The notes below the pieces were generated by a model, which saw only the letters and a list, made by a program, of their open reading frames with translations, was not told the origin of the DNA and ran no database searches. Source: Phaeosaccion multiseriatum (Eukaryota > Ochrophyta, other classes). Taken from it: a DNA stretch of 64,000 nucleotides. Shown here in pieces: positions 1 to 12,105 of the stretch (position 1 is its first letter; every line of letters starts with the position of its first letter). The position numbers and the translations under genes were made by a program. Location of the stretch: the NCBI GenBank assembly GCA_965112735.1, contig OZ218962.1, positions 186,001-250,000 of the forward strand, read 5' to 3'.

Positions 1-1462
1 TGGCCTTGGGGTAGGACGCGCTAGCCAGCAGCTGAATCACAGCCTGCACGTTGTCCCTCGACGCCTGCAGCTTGTCCCGCACAAAAGCATGTTCGGCGTC
101 GGGGAACACCTCTAGCACCTTGAGCAGCGGCGACACCTTCTCTGACTTATGCTCGCCGGCCACTTGCACCTCGTCGTCATCGACGTCCTCCGCAAACAGA
201 GCGGCGAGGGCGGCCCCACCTTCGTCCTCGTCGGGCACCACTGTGGCCCTGCTCGCTGCGGGTGCCCCTCGTGCTGCTCCTGCTGCCGCCCCTCTTCCCC
301 CTCCTCCTCCTACTGCTACTCCACCACCACCACCACCCCCTGCCACTGGCGCTCCTGCAGCTCCTGCAGCTCCTGCAGCTCTGGCTGCACCTCGTCCTTC
401 TTCTCTTGCTGCTGCTACCCTGCTACCAGCCTTGGCGACGACGTGCATTGCCCTCTGCCTCGGATGCAGTCCCTCACCCGTCCTCCCTCCCTCCCGCACG
501 GCCACAGGCCCCACCGCCCCACGCCCACCCCCTCCACCCCTTCTAAGCCCGCCCCCAACCCCTTCCGCATCATCAGGTGCCGAGGCGAGAATGTTCGAAG
601 CCTTGCCCACCACCTCTGTCACAAGCGCGTCCTTGGTAGCCACCCATCCGGGAGGCAGAGCGTCGCCAGATCCCGTACCACCAATACCGCCACCACCATC
701 GCCAGTCAAGAGCCTCGATAGGTCGGGTCCTCTGCGCCTGAGAGCGTGCTTGCAGAGCCGGGTGAGGCGCAGGACGTTCACATTCCGTAGTGTCCTGGAC
801 GCCTTCTTCACAACTGCCATCTCCAACCTGTCCATCAGCTGCTGCGGTATCACCAACTGCTGCTGCTGCTGCTGCTGCTGCATCTCCGCGCCTGCGGCCC
901 CTCCCGCCGCCGCTGCTCCACCACCAGCACCCGCACCAGCAATACTACTTGGCCTCGCCCCCCCGCGGTCCTCTGCCGGGGGTGCCCTACGCTTCGGGGT
1001 GGAGGGAGGCCTGTCCAAGCAGCCCCCCTCTTGGCCTTCGCCGCCCTCGGCCGCTGAGCGCCTCCGCTTCCTGCCCGACGGGGAAGCACCGACACCGCCT
1101 GCCCTCGATCTGGCACGGCTCGCAGCAGAAGGCTTTTCGCCTGGGACGCGCCGCACTTTGTCCACGGACGAGACCTTCAGAGCCTTCTTCATCGGGCGTT
1201 CCACCTCCTTCAAGTCCTCGTCCTCCTCCCCTCCTCCTTTTCCTCGCCCTCCTCCTGTTACTGCTGCTGCTGCCGCTGCTGGTGGTGATGATGCTGCTGC
1301 TGCTGCTGGTGGTGATGCTGGGGCGTTAGGTGGTGCAGCGTCGCTGGCATCGGAGAAGTCGTCGCAGAGGTCCACCACGCTCTCCTGGCTCTCGGCCTCG
1401 CCCAAGTCTTCGTGGACGTTCTGCATGTCCGCCATACCCCTCATGACTTGCACAGCGGCCAT
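1..1462 (-). CDS. CUE/UBA-like domain protein, partial (3' end outside window)
   Basis: An open minus-strand frame of more than 480 codons runs from ATGs at 1462 or 1435 to the left edge with no stop. The N-terminus is acidic and contains ESVVDLCDD, which resembles a SUMO-interacting motif. Low-complexity Ala/Pro/Gly and a basic Arg/Lys-rich region follow, then a Gln run (870-890) and a helical stretch (MDRLEMAVVKKASRTLRNV). At the left edge, VSPLLKVLEVFPDAEHAFV followed by DNVQAVIQLLASASYPK has the spacing of a CUE/UBA-like ubiquitin-binding fold. A CUE-like region plus a SUMO-binding motif recalls RNF216-type RBR ubiquitin ligases, but the catalytic part would lie outside the window, so this is only a suggestion. 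The large plus-strand frame over the same bases is the antisense of this low-complexity sequence. An upstream coding exon cannot be excluded, because the frame is open back to a stop at 1505. Confidence 0.6.
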   Translation of the reverse strand, partial: MAAVQVMRGMADMQNVHEDLGEAESQESVVDLCDDFSDASDAAPPNAPASPPAAAAASSPPAAAAAAVTGGGRGKGGGEEDEDLKEVERPMKKALKVSSVDKVRRVPGEKPSAASRARSRAGGVGASPSGRKRRRSAAEGGEGQEGGCLDRPPSTPKRRAPPAEDRGGARPSSIAGAGAGGGAAAAGGAAGAEMQQQQQQQQLVIPQQLMDRLEMAVVKKASRTLRNVNVLRLTRLCKHALRRRGPDLSRLLTGDGGGGIGGTGSGDALPPGWVATKDALVTEVVGKASNILASAPDDAEGVGGGLRRGGGGGRGAVGPVAVREGGRTGEGLHPRQRAMHVVAKAGSRVAAAREEGRGAARAAGAAGAAGAPVAGGGGGGGVAVGGGGGRGAAAGAARGAPAASRATVVPDEDEGGAALAALFAEDVDDDEVQVAGEHKSEKVSPLLKVLEVFPDAEHAFVRDKLQASRDNVQAVIQLLASASYPKA

Positions 1463-2239
1463 GCTTCCTTGCTCGTGCTGCTGTTGCTGTTGCTCTTGCT
1501 GTCGCTACCAAGCCTTGTCATGATGAGTGTGTCCCACTTGTACAAGTTCGAGCAATGTGTGCGAGTGGGGGATGAGATCCGATGCAAGAGTACACGGGAG
1601 GAGACAAGGCGGCAGACAAGCGCACACGTCAATGGGGAGGACAATGGGAAGGAGGGGTCGGGCGGGGGAAGAAAAGGAGGGAAAGAAGAAGATAGTGGAG
1701 AGAGCGATGGATGTGACAAGAGCCAGTCCTTGTGCTGAACGACAGGTATACGTGATAGAGAGAGCCATGCAGGAGGATACAAAGCGGTAGAGCCATACAG
1801 GAGGAAACAAGTGGGCGCTTCGCTCCCCGCTAGTGTAAAGCAGCTCAAAAGGGGGGGAGAGAAAAGAGGGAGCATATTGCGAGTGCATAGCTGCATCGCG
1901 ACCATCAACGCCCATCGAAATAAGCGCTTGATCCCTTCGTTCTCCTTTCCCCTCCTTGCCAAGCTTGTTCCCAATCATCCACACATGTAATCCGCAATAG
2001 AGGGGTCGGGACATGTTGGGTTCCGCTCACCTCTTCGTTCTTCGCTGTAGCAGTACACCCCACCCACCCTCGCCAGTACGGCCACTTCAGAGGCTTCCCA
2101 GAGACCAGCAGCTACGGGGTGGCGCCCTTGTCCTTTCATGTGCTCCCTGTGCTTTGCTAATGGTCTGAGGGAAGTCAATGCGGCGAGTTTCGTAAGGTTA
2201 CGTAATGATGGTCAACAGTTGAGGAATTTGCAAGAAAAA
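1463..2239. other. Intergenic, probable divergent promoter region
   Basis: This 777-base stretch separates two genes transcribed away from each other, so it should hold both promoters. No coding signal stands out; the small frames overlap one another on both strands. No TATA box was recognised. Confidence 0.5.
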
Positions 2240-3558
2240 ATGGAGACGGCGAAGGGGGGCGGAGCTGTAGCATCGCCTACTGTGGCGGCTGCTGCCTCTG
2301 CTGCGGGAAATAGGCTGTACCAGAAGGCGGAGGAGGCTCGAAAGCGGAAGGAGGCCCTGAGGTAAAAGGGAGGAAAGGAAAGGGAGAAAAGGCCAAATAG
2401 CTGGGAGACCCTCCCAAGAGACTGGATATGACCTGAAGTGGTCTTTTCCATGACTGCTGCTGATCCTGGTGTGGCCCGAGACTGCTTCCTCCTCCTGTTG
2501 CACCCCTTTTGCTCGGTGGGGGATCGGGCGACCTTCAGATTCGCTGTGCTCTTGATGCTTGTTTTTTTGTTCCTCTCTCCCCTCTCCCTCTGTATTGTGC
2601 CGTCCTGCCTCCCCAGGAATCAGCCCCCCCCCGGGTGCTCTTTCACCCCTCAGCGGCACAGCAAGGTAAGCTCGAGTAGCCGGGATAGGGAGAACGTACC
2701 CAAGAGGTATCATACCTCTGACGCTCGGCACAAAGCCTCTGTTCCTATGCAGACTCCACTCCCTTCCCATCCCCACACACCTCTTTCGATGTGCACTCTC
2801 TTCCGTCCCTCTCCCCGAAGGACAAGCCGCGCCTACAGGGAGAGGGAGATGCACGGGGGCAGGAGCGCTTCGAAGCTCTCTACCGCAACGGAGCGAACAG
2901 GTATTCTTCTTCTCTCTCTCTCTCGGGTCTCACACTCACGTAGCTGCTTAGCCCGGACGCGCCACTACCCGTATGTACTATTCTCACGTGTCTTGTCTCG
3001 TGTGTGTGTGTGTGTGTGTGTGCGGGTTGGTACTCACACTGCTCATGACAGGGCCAAGGCGAAGGAGGCCTCCCAGAGGAGTGCTGAGAACAATCCGGAG
3101 GGATGCACCTTTAGTCCGCAAATCACCAAAAGGAAGGCAGCCAACGGCAGCGGTGGCAAGGGGGAAGGAGAAGGGGAAGGGGCAGGCGGAGTAGGAGGGG
3201 GAAGCTCCCTCTCCAGACACCATGCGCTGTATGCAGATGCCGAGAGGTGCGTGGGTGCGTGCGTGGGTGCGTGCATCTGTGTCTGGACTCACTTCACTTG
3301 AGTACATGCCCGTATGCCTAATACTATCAACTGGTCGCTTCGGCACCATTAATGTGGTGAAGACTCATGCTTGGCTTGCTGCCTCTCGCTCTCGCTGACT
3401 ATGGATATTGATGCGTCTCAGGAGAGAGAAGAGCAAGGAGGAGAGGGCGGCGAGCGCGGCTGCGGAGGAGGAAAAGAGGCTCAGAGCCGGACCCACCATC
3501 ACGGCCAAGGGCAAGAGCAAGGGCAAGGGCAAGGGGGATGAGAAGGAGGACTTGCAGG

Positions 3559-3614
<56 letters not shown>

Positions 3615-6600
3615 GGCGTGCATGCGGGCGTGCATGCGGGCGTGCGTGCATGGCGGGGAGGAGAGGGGGCACATGGAGGGCATTGGCGGCTTAGCGTGGC
3701 ACACCAGGGAGCGGTTGGGGGCTTCCTTCCTTCCTTCCTTCCTTCCTTCCACCTCTCTCAAGTCTCATCCCATCTCCATCGCATCGCTCTGTCGTGCCTC
3801 TTTGTCGACGTGTCGTCACATTCCCCAGACCCGACTGGATGGGCGCGCAAAGGCGTGGGCTGCCCGAGACGCTGCGCTGCTTGCGCTGAAGGAGCAGAGG
3901 GAGTTGGAGGGGTGCACTTTCAAGCCCAAGCCCATGCGCAGCGCATCGGCGCCCAAGTGAGTGCTTAGAGCCTCCTGTGTGGGGGACAGGGGGAGGGGGA
4001 GGGGCAGGGGAGTGCTCCGGAGGGGTGTGCGAATGACGACCTGGGATGCCGAATGGATGTCTGACAGAGGAGGGGGGGGGGGGGGCTGTCACGCTTGCTC
4101 TTGTCATTCAGCGCAGACTTGCACAGTGGATGCGTATGGGGCATTCCCTGTGTCCCTGCCCTGACGTTGGCACCACCTTGCTCTCTCTCACCTGCCCACC
4201 TGCCCACCTGCTCGCTACGTGCGCGCCCATTGCCCTTCATCTCTCCCTCTTCCTCGCTCTCCAGACTGAGGGCCCACCGCTCCAACCTGAGCTTCGACGA
4301 GAGGACACAGCAATACCTGCAGCAGAGAGAGCAGAATATGCGCAAGCTGCAGCAGCAGAAGAAGGAGCAGGAGAAGAAGGAGGCCACATTCAGGCCAGAC
4401 ACCTCCTCCTCCTCCTCCTCCTCCTCCTCCTCATCCCCCGCATCCACCGCCGCCTCCGGCTCCGGCAGTCGGGGCCGGGGCCGAACGCGAGGCAGAGAGG
4501 GAGACCAGCAGGCCGTAGCTCCTACAGAGGGGCAGGACGGCGAAGGGAGCAAGGAAGGAAAGGAAGGCGCCTCTACCTCTACGGAGGACGTGTTCGCTCG
4601 GCTGCAGCAAGGCCTCATCAGCAAGGAGGCGGCGAGGAAGGCCCTGGCGGAAGGGGTGGCCAAGGTGGAGACGGAGCAGTGCACCTTTAAGGTGGGTGGT
4701 TCACAGGCTGGCCTCAGGGGCACGTGTTGGTAGTCTGCTGGGGGGAAGGATAACAAAGCAGCAGCCGAGTGTGTCCGTCGTACGACCGCCTGCCTGGAGA
4801 CCCTTGAAGCACTGCTTCCCATTCCCAGGCTATGAAGAAGGGGGGGCTTTCCACTGCACCCTTCCTGCTTCCTTCCTTCCTTCCTTCCTTCCTTCCTTCA
4901 TTCCTTCCTTCCTTCCTTCCTTCCTTCCTTCCTTCCATCCTTCCTTTCCTTGCCTCCGAGCTCCCCTCACGTCCTCCTCCCTCCCGTCCTCTCCCTTGTG
5001 TAACCCCCGCCTGTCTCCGCGCTGTCGTGCCCTCCTTCCTGCCTCTGCTTGACCTCTCCCCTTCTTGATTTGTTCCTTCCTCTGCTCAGCCCCAACTGTC
5101 TCGGCGCTCTGCCTCTGTGAGCCGCATCCGCCCTACCAAGAGTATCTATGACCATCTCTTCAACAGGGGCGCAGAGGTCTCGGAGAAGGTAAGCCACTCA
5201 CTCACTCACTCACTCACTCACTCACTCACTCACTCACTCACTCACTCACTCACAGAAGTTCGTCAGGTTGTGTGTAGTAATGTTGTGTTGGGAGGCTGTG
5301 GGTGATGAGAACAGCTCCCATGTGGTCATCGATGGCAGCTGATGGCAGCTGATAGGACACACCAGGGGGGGCGTACACAGCAGCCCAAGTGGCTCTATTT
5401 CCAAGGCACTGGCACCGAGCACTAGCACTGAGAACTGGCTCTGAGCACGGGCACTGAGTACTGCGTTGCCCCACCCCTTTAGTCGGGCGGAGTGCCAGGC
5501 ATGACCCAAGCATGACCACCAGGCATGACCCAAACATGGCCACCAACATGACACAACCATGACCACCAGGCATGACCCAAACAGGACCACCAACATGACC
5601 CAAGCCGCCCCATCTTGCCCCCCTTCCCGCCTCTCCCCCCCCCTCTCTCGTCCCTGCCCTTCGTCGCCCTCTTCTCCTCTCCTCTCCTCTCCTCTCCCTC
5701 TTCAGCTCAAGAAGGAGAGGGAGCTGCGAAAGGAGCAGGAGATGGAGGACTGCACATTCAAACCCACACTTCCCAAGACACCCAAGAAGAAGAAGGGCGC
5801 CGCTGCCTCTCCACAGCAAGACCCCCGTGAGTAGTATTGCAGTGTCGAGGTGGAGTGCAGCGGTGCAGAAGGGAGGGAATGGGACTGTCTGTCTGTCTGT
5901 CTGTCTGTCTGTCTGAGGAGCTGAGCCCCTTGCAAAGGGGCAGGGGCAGGTGGGACAGGGCTACGGAGGGAGGCAGACAGCGGGAGAGTTTCTTGCTCTC
6001 TCTCTGTCTCTCTCCCTCTCCCCTGCCCTATCTCTCTCTGCCTCTCGCTCCCTCTCTCCCTCTCTTTCCTCGGTCTCGGTCTCCCCCATTCTGCCCCCCA
6101 TCTCTCTCTCTGTGTGTGTGTGTGTGTTTGCCCCTCTCCCTCTCACATGCCTGGATCCTTGATCCATCCTGTCTGCTTCTCTCTCTGCCGTTTATGCCAT
6201 ATCAAGCAGAAGTGGACCCTCGGCCCCCCTGGGAGAGGCTCCACGAAGACCGCACTGCCAAGGAGAAGCAATGGAAGGCCGCCAAGGTGTGTGTGTGTGC
6301 GTGTGTGTGCGCGCGCATGTGTGTGCATGTATCCGTCCAGTTGGGGATACACACAACATACCAAAAGTGCGCCCGTTCGGAGTAAAGAACTTCACCGTAC
6401 CTGCCTCTCTCGCGCTGCCTTGTCGACTGTCGCTCCAAATGTGTAACGGCTGTAACGGCATGCCCCCCTTTGACCCCGTAAGGTATCGCGTAGTGTCCAG
6501 CCTCATCGGAGTCGAGTCCTGCCTGTTTGCCTCTCTCTATTGTTCGGTATGCGCAGAGCTCTCACATGCCATTGCCCCCTCTCCTCTCGCTCTCTCCCTC

Positions 6601-6650
6601 TGTTGCTCTTCCTCATCTCCCCCTCCCCTCTCTCTCTCTCTCTCTCTCTC

Positions 6651-6685
<35 letters not shown>

Positions 6686-7852
6686 TCGCAGGAAATCAAC
6701 GACCTCCAGGGCTGCAGCTTCTCCCCTCACATCAACAAGCCAAGGGCCAGCGACAAGGAGGCAAGCCCTGAGGCTGCCCTCCCGGCGCATGAGCGGCTGC
6801 TGAGACTGGCGCAGCTTAGCGAAGAGGAGAGGTCAGTCAGACGACCAGAGCAATGGCCAGTGAGGGGCAGTTTCAGTTTATTAGACAGGGAGGGGCTTCG
6901 CTATGGCTACCTACACCCATCGAAACACTCACTCGCTTGCCTTGCTCTTTCTTTGCGGTGGTGTGTCGTGCCCAGGAAACGAAAACTGGCGGAGCGGCAG
7001 CTGGAAGGATGCACCTTCACCCCACGCATCAACACGGAGCCTCTGACCACGGGCTCTCCTGCCGCGAGCAAGACGAGGGCACGGGGGACCCAGGGGAGCG
7101 GCTCGTTCGGAGAGGAGAAGGAGAAGGTGGAGGGGGAGGGGGAGGGGGCAAGGGAGGAAGGGCAAGGGGACGAGGAGGAGGGAGGGGGGAGAGGGGGCAC
7201 ACCCTCGCGGAGCATTTACGAAAGGTTGACGGAAGACTCTGTAGATAGGAGGGGGAGGGAGATGCTGAGGGAGAGGCTCCAGAGCGAGGCGGAGGCGTCT
7301 CGCCACCCCTTCGCGCCGCAGCTGTACAAGAGGCCAGCAAAGGCGGAGGCGGGGGCTCCGAAAGAGGTGGCGAGGAGGGGCAGCACCGCCGGTGGAGAGG
7401 CGAATGGGCCGCGCCCGAGCAGTAACGGCGGCAGCGGCAGCGGCAGCGCGGTCAAGAAGACTGCCAAGAAGGCCAAGGCTGCTTCTGCGCCCCCCGGGAC
7501 AGAAGGCGCCGTTGCAGCCTCCTCGGGGGAGGACAAGGCCAATGGCGCGTCAAGGAAGACAGCAAGTAGGGCAAGTAGGGCACAAAGGCCACAGGGCGGG
7601 GGGGATAGGGAGCGTGAGGAGCGGAGGGGGGCAGCAGCACCAGCGAACGAAGCAGCGAAGGCCAAAGCAGCGAAAACGACGAAGCCAAAGCCGAAGCCGA
7701 GCGTAAGCAGCGTCCAGTCTAGCGTCCAGCAGAATGGACACGCTGCACCCACGGCAGCGGCCGAGCAGCAGCAGGAGCCGGAGGGGGAGGAGCGGTTGGC
7801 GAGTCTCGAGCAGTGGGAGGCAGGCATGCAGGCAGAGCTCGACGCCTTGTGA
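2240..7852 (+). CDS. CTFxPxI-repeat protein, 12 exons, ~816 aa
   Basis: Exons inferred at 2240-2361, 2617-2665, 2821-2900, 3052-3246, 3422-3557, 3829-3956, 4265-4691, 5090-5188, 5706-5826, 6210-6286, 6692-6831 and 6976-7852; all phases agree and give about 816 residues. The start ATG at 2240 has a strong context (AAAAAATGG). The protein is charged and helical with a recurring motif, x-G/D/Q-C-[TS]-F-x-P: GCSFTPQ (2636), GCTFSPQI (3103), GCTFKPKP (3911), CTFKPQL (across the 4691/5090 junction), DCTFKPTL (5750), GCSFSPHI (6713) and GCTFTPRI (7009). Each is followed by a Lys/Arg/Ser linker and often by a helix such as SIYDHLFNRG or PWERLHEDR. Similar CTFxPxI repeats are known from large, poorly characterised proteins of flagellated protists, where a cytoskeletal or ciliary role is suspected. 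The C-terminal 290 residues are Lys/Ala/Gly/Ser-rich. The acceptor before 6210 is a tandem NAGNAG, so 6207 is equally possible. Function unknown. Confidence 0.78.
3558..3650. repeat. (GTGC)n microsatellite starting at a 5' splice site
   Basis: The intron after the exon ending at 3557 opens with GTGCGTGCGTGC. The same four-base unit continues, with minor changes, for about 90 bases, so the donor site is itself the first unit. Confidence 0.85.
4866..4935. repeat. (CTTC)n microsatellite
   Basis: Nearly pure CTTC tract inside the intron 4692-5089 of the CTFxPxI-repeat gene. Confidence 0.9.
5194..5253. repeat. (CTCA)n microsatellite just after a donor site
   Basis: Begins six bases after the donor GTAAGC at 5189 and is pure for about 15 units. 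Confidence 0.9.
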
Positions 7853-8281
7853 TACACAACTGCGTCGCCGATCCACCGAGACCCATTTCCTCCTCTTACG
7901 ATTGGCACTAGTACTTCAAAGAAGGAAAGCACGTGTCACGGCACGCTTCCCGAAGAGCATGTGAGAGGAGTCACAGCTAGCTAGCTAGGGCGTGTCATCG
8001 AATCGATGCACAGACCCCAAAACAGCGGGAAAAAGGAAAGAAAAACTAAATTAATAAAGGGGCGCCTTTTTGCCCAAATAGAACGCGCCAAATTCTCCAA
8101 AATTCTGTGTTTCGTTGGCCCGCCCGAAAAAATATCCAGCTGCAGCTGCACTAATAAAAAGCAGTCTTCGTGCCGTGCTGGAGTAGTAGGAAGCTAGCAC
8201 TAGGAGCAATCCGGTAATAGGGAGTAGAGCAGCGGTAGTAGCAGGAGCGCCACCCATCCACCTTCACTGGTTGTGTGACTA
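7853..8281. other. Intergenic between two tandem genes
   Basis: Terminator/promoter region between the CTFxPxI-repeat gene and the glucanase gene. Bases 8040-8170 are AT-richer than their surroundings. No gene or clear signal seen. Confidence 0.5.
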
Positions 8282-8727
8282 ATGGCTCCCCTCTACTATG
8301 GTGGTCTTTTGTTGGCCCTCGTCGGTCTTCAAGGGGACCTGAGTGAGGCGGGCAAGGTGCTCAGGTTCTCGGACGAGTTTGGCACCTTTGACAGTTCCAC
8401 ATGGACCCGTGAGGTGCTGCCCTACACAGTGAACCAGGAGCTGCAGACGTACACCACGGATCCCGCCAACTCCAACGTGGCGAATGGAGTCATGTCTGTG
8501 ACTGCTATCGCTCAGAGCGGTGGGGGCTACACGAGTGCAAGGCTCTCCACGCAAGGGAAAATGGTGCTGAACTATGGCACGGTCGAGGTGGAGGCCAGGC
8601 TTCCGTTTGGCCGGGGGACATGGCCAGGCATTTGGATGCTCTCGGATCAGGAGCCCCATGGAAGCTGGCCTCGCAGCGGCGAGATGGATATCATGTAAGG
8701 ATGAGAATTCCTTCCCTTCCCTCTCTA

Positions 8728-8770
<43 letters not shown>

Positions 8771-10210
8771 CTCTCTCGCTCCCTTCTTTATCTGCCCCGC
8801 TCTGTTTTTTTGTGGTTTCCCCCCCCCCTCTCTATTTTCTCTTTTTCTCTGCCCTTCAACCTCCCTCCCCCCCAACCAACCCACAGGGAGCACGTCGGCT
8901 TCAACATGGATGTCGTGAAATCGGGCATTCACTGCGACGAGTCCAACTTTCGCAAGTTTTGGGTAGACCGCGAGGGCGTGGAGCAGAACGGGGACGTTGA
9001 TCTCAGTAACGTGGACACGGAGTATCATACTTACAGGTTGCAGTGGACCCCCGACGGCATTACGTTCAGCGTTGATGACCTCCCTCCTCACATATATTAC
9101 AACAACGATCGGTTGGGTGACAAGGATACTTGGCCTTTCGACGACGGTTAGTGAAGCAATGCCAAGAGTGAACGGACAAAAGAAGCGTGGAATGCTGGAC
9201 GTGCATCTGAACACCTCTCTCTCTCAACGTCCTCTCCTCAGGCAATGACTTCTACCTCATCATGAACCTCGCCATCGGCGGCGGGTGGTGAGTGGTGAAG
9301 ATGGCAGGAAATGTCAACAGGGGCCCTTGGTCATGCCGCCTTCTCATTCCTTCATGCCCGTACCCTCCCTCGCTTCGACACTGCCTGACTGACTCATGAC
9401 TGCTGCAGGGGGGGACTGCAGGGTATCGACGAGAGTGTGTTCCCCTCCACGATGACGGTGCGTTCAGTGCGTGTGTTCGAGCCACCCATCTACAAGCGAG
9501 GTCCCAACCTGCTAGCGAACCCAGACTTCGAGAATGGACTAAGTGGCTGGAACACATACACTGGGCCCGTCAGTGGCGCAAGCTCAATTCGTATGGAGGG
9601 TGATCAGGTCCGCTTCTTTATCAACGTGGCCGGCGAGGGGTGGCACAGCCAGCTGTCACAGCAGCAGGTACGCATCAAGTACACGTATTAGTCGTAAGTC
9701 ATTACGTCTCTGTCCTTCTCAGGGCGATGGCAGTGGAGGGGGAGGGGGGGGGGAAGGAGAGAACAAACAGCAGATCAGTCAAAGGGGCGAGCGGAGCCGC
9801 CGACAATGGAGGCACCAATGGACTGGTGGACTGTATGAGGCAGATCTGCTGGTTTGCGTGAAGCAGATGGATGGTGGTGAACACAACGAGCATGCCACGA
9901 AGGACAGAAAGAGAGGCTCTAACTAGAGCACCCCCCGCTGCCTTACTGCCCACCGCACCCACCCACCCTCCGCCCCCTCTCCACCCCCCTCCATCTACAC
10001 GCCCTTCCTGCCTCCGCCCCCCCCCCAACATCAGTGGGCCAACGAGGGGCAGCAGTTTTGGTTGTCCTTCTGGGTCAAGAAAGTATGGAGTAAGTGGAGT
10101 GTGTGGGCATGGACGAGGCATCTGCCAACCAGGGTTGCCCTACCCCTGTCGATCGGCAAGAGACACCTGCATTTCTGACTGACTTTGCTTAACTAACCTA
10201 TCTCTCGCGC

Positions 10211-10265
<55 letters not shown>

Positions 10266-11433
10266 TGTGCAGATGGCGACCTGCGCACTGCACAGGCATA
10301 CATCCAGCAATCCGGAGGGAGTTGGACCAACTTCGGAAGAAGCACCTGCTCTGTGACGTTCGACAGCTGGTCAAGGTGCTCTGTCTCCGGTAAGTGCACT
10401 CACCCGCACTCTCACTCACTCACTCACTCACTCACTCACTCACTCACTCACTCACGCACTCCGTCACTCATCCACTCACTGACTCACTGCCTCACTCACT
10501 CACGGTTACCCACTCCCTCACTCGCACTGACTATTCACTCACCCCTCCCCTCACCCACTCACTCACCCACCCACTCACCCACTCACCCACCCACTCACCC
10601 ACGCACCATCGCACCCACCCTTCCCGAAGGTGTCATCACCGACGCCAGCAGACCGATCAACTTTGGCATTGCGGCAGGGGCTAATACCGACCACATGCTT
10701 GTGGACTCCGCGCTCCTCGTGACCAACAACCTCCTGGACAACCCCAACTTTGTAAGTGATGAAGCGTAACGTAACGCCTGGGTGGGTGGTCGGATGGGTG
10801 GCTGGGTACATGAAATAGATAAGCCCTCTCCTCTCTCTCTCACTGGCCCTTGCCTTGCTCTCTGTTGCTGACTCACTTTTATTTCCGTGTCACAGAGCGA
10901 GGGCCTGCAGGACTGGAGTACTTACGTGCACTCAGACGTGGGCGCCGTGCTGAGCTCCCCGAACCAACTCAACTTTTTCATTTCGGACCTGGGCGCCGCC
11001 CCTGTGACGTGGAAGGTCGCTGCATATCAAACGCTCTACAACGTGCGGCAGGGAGAGCGCTTCACCTTGTCGGTGGAGCTGTGGACCATTACCTCCGGCT
11101 CCGAGCGGTCGGTTACCCTGTACATCCAGCAGAGCGGCAGCCCTTACATCCCCTTCGGACAGACCGTGTGCACCGTTGTAAACACCCGCTCGCGCTGCAG
11201 TGTCACGGGCACGGTGTGGGACACCTCTCGCCCCGTCAAGTTCGGAGTGAGCGGAGGAGATTCGCTCAGGTGCGTGAGCAGTCCACGGCAGGGGGGAGGC
11301 AGCGGCTTTCTGTCGTCACCAGCTATCACCAGCCCATAATTCAGTTTCTCACCAACCCCCCCTCCCGTTCTGTCTCTTGTCGCTCAGGGACTTCGCCATG
11401 GACAATGCCATTCTGTCCCAGCACTACGAGTAG
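8282..11433 (+). CDS. Secreted GH16 beta-1,3-glucanase (laminarinase-like) with carbohydrate-binding modules
   Basis: Nine exons: 8282-8694, 8887-9146, 9242-9287, 9409-9667, 10035-10089, 10273-10389, 10630-10751, 10896-11269, 11388-11433; phases agree, 563 residues. Residues 1-23 form a signal peptide with a Leu-rich core. The GH16 domain (about 28-270) has NQELQTYTTD and the active-site signature GEMDIMEHVG, giving catalytic E134, D136 and E139; the signature is split by intron 1. Two modules follow that start NLLANPDFENGLSGWNTY and NLLDNPNFSEGLQDWSTY; this pattern is typical of beta-sandwich galactose-binding-like/CBM4_9-type domains. GH16 enzymes of this type cleave internal beta-1,3 bonds of laminarin or chrysolaminarin with retention. 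The signal peptide suggests secretion or a vacuolar location, so it may feed on external glucan or mobilise stored glucan. The next gene downstream carries the same modules, which points to duplication and module exchange. Confidence 0.9.
10211..10264. repeat. (GT)n microsatellite next to a 3' splice site
   Basis: About 25 GT units end eight bases before the acceptor at 10272 of the glucanase gene. Confidence 0.9.
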
Positions 11434-12105
11434 TAGGCTACAGGAAGGAGGAGAAAAACGAGCTAGTAGTAGCTTAGCGAGTAGCGAATCGCTTATTAGT
11501 CACACAATTCAACGGTTCTGTCCAAGGCCAGAAGCGATTTTCTGTCCCTTTTTGGTTCTCCGACAACTGTGAATTCCCAGAAATTTGATTCGACGCCGCC
11601 CGAATTGCCGCCAGGCACCAGCCAGGCCCCTTGTTTTATTGGAAAAAAAAAAAAGAATGTGGTGGAGGGTGGGGGGAAGACAGAGAGAGAGATAGAGAGA
11701 GACAGCTAGAGAGAGGCACCTACGAGCGTGGCACAAACATCGAGTCTTCTCATCTGTTGGTGCGTCCCTTTTCTCCACCCTGGCACTGCCTCGCACGCAG
11801 GATATGTTTTGGGTTCAGTATGGCACTGCATGGCACACCCCTGAGGGGGGCGGTCAGGCCTCCCTGGCGTCTCTTGTTCCTTGTGCACCACATCGCAAGA
11901 CTGTGGTTTGTGTTCAGTGATCAGCCAGCCAGCCAGTACCCACCACCCTGGCTGGCTCTGCGTTGGTCATCTTGGTCTGGATCTTGGTCTGGCCTACCCT
12001 GGCGAATCCCTGCTTAAACCATACCTGCCTGTCTCCCTTTCCCTGCTGCTCCCTCCTGTCCCTTGTCAGCGGAAAGACCACCGCTTGCACTTGGCAAGCA
12101 TAACA
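11434..12105. other. Intergenic between the two module-sharing genes
   Basis: No coding signal. It contains an A-run at 11641-11655 and a GAGA-rich patch at 11685-11715. It should hold the 3' end of the glucanase gene and the promoter of the next gene. Confidence 0.5.

Noticed and set aside
51-1523. 490-codon plus-strand frame rich in Pro, Ala and Ser
   Set aside because: It starts with TTG and is the antisense of the minus-strand CUE-like frame; its composition is what antisense of Gly/Ala/Arg-rich coding gives.
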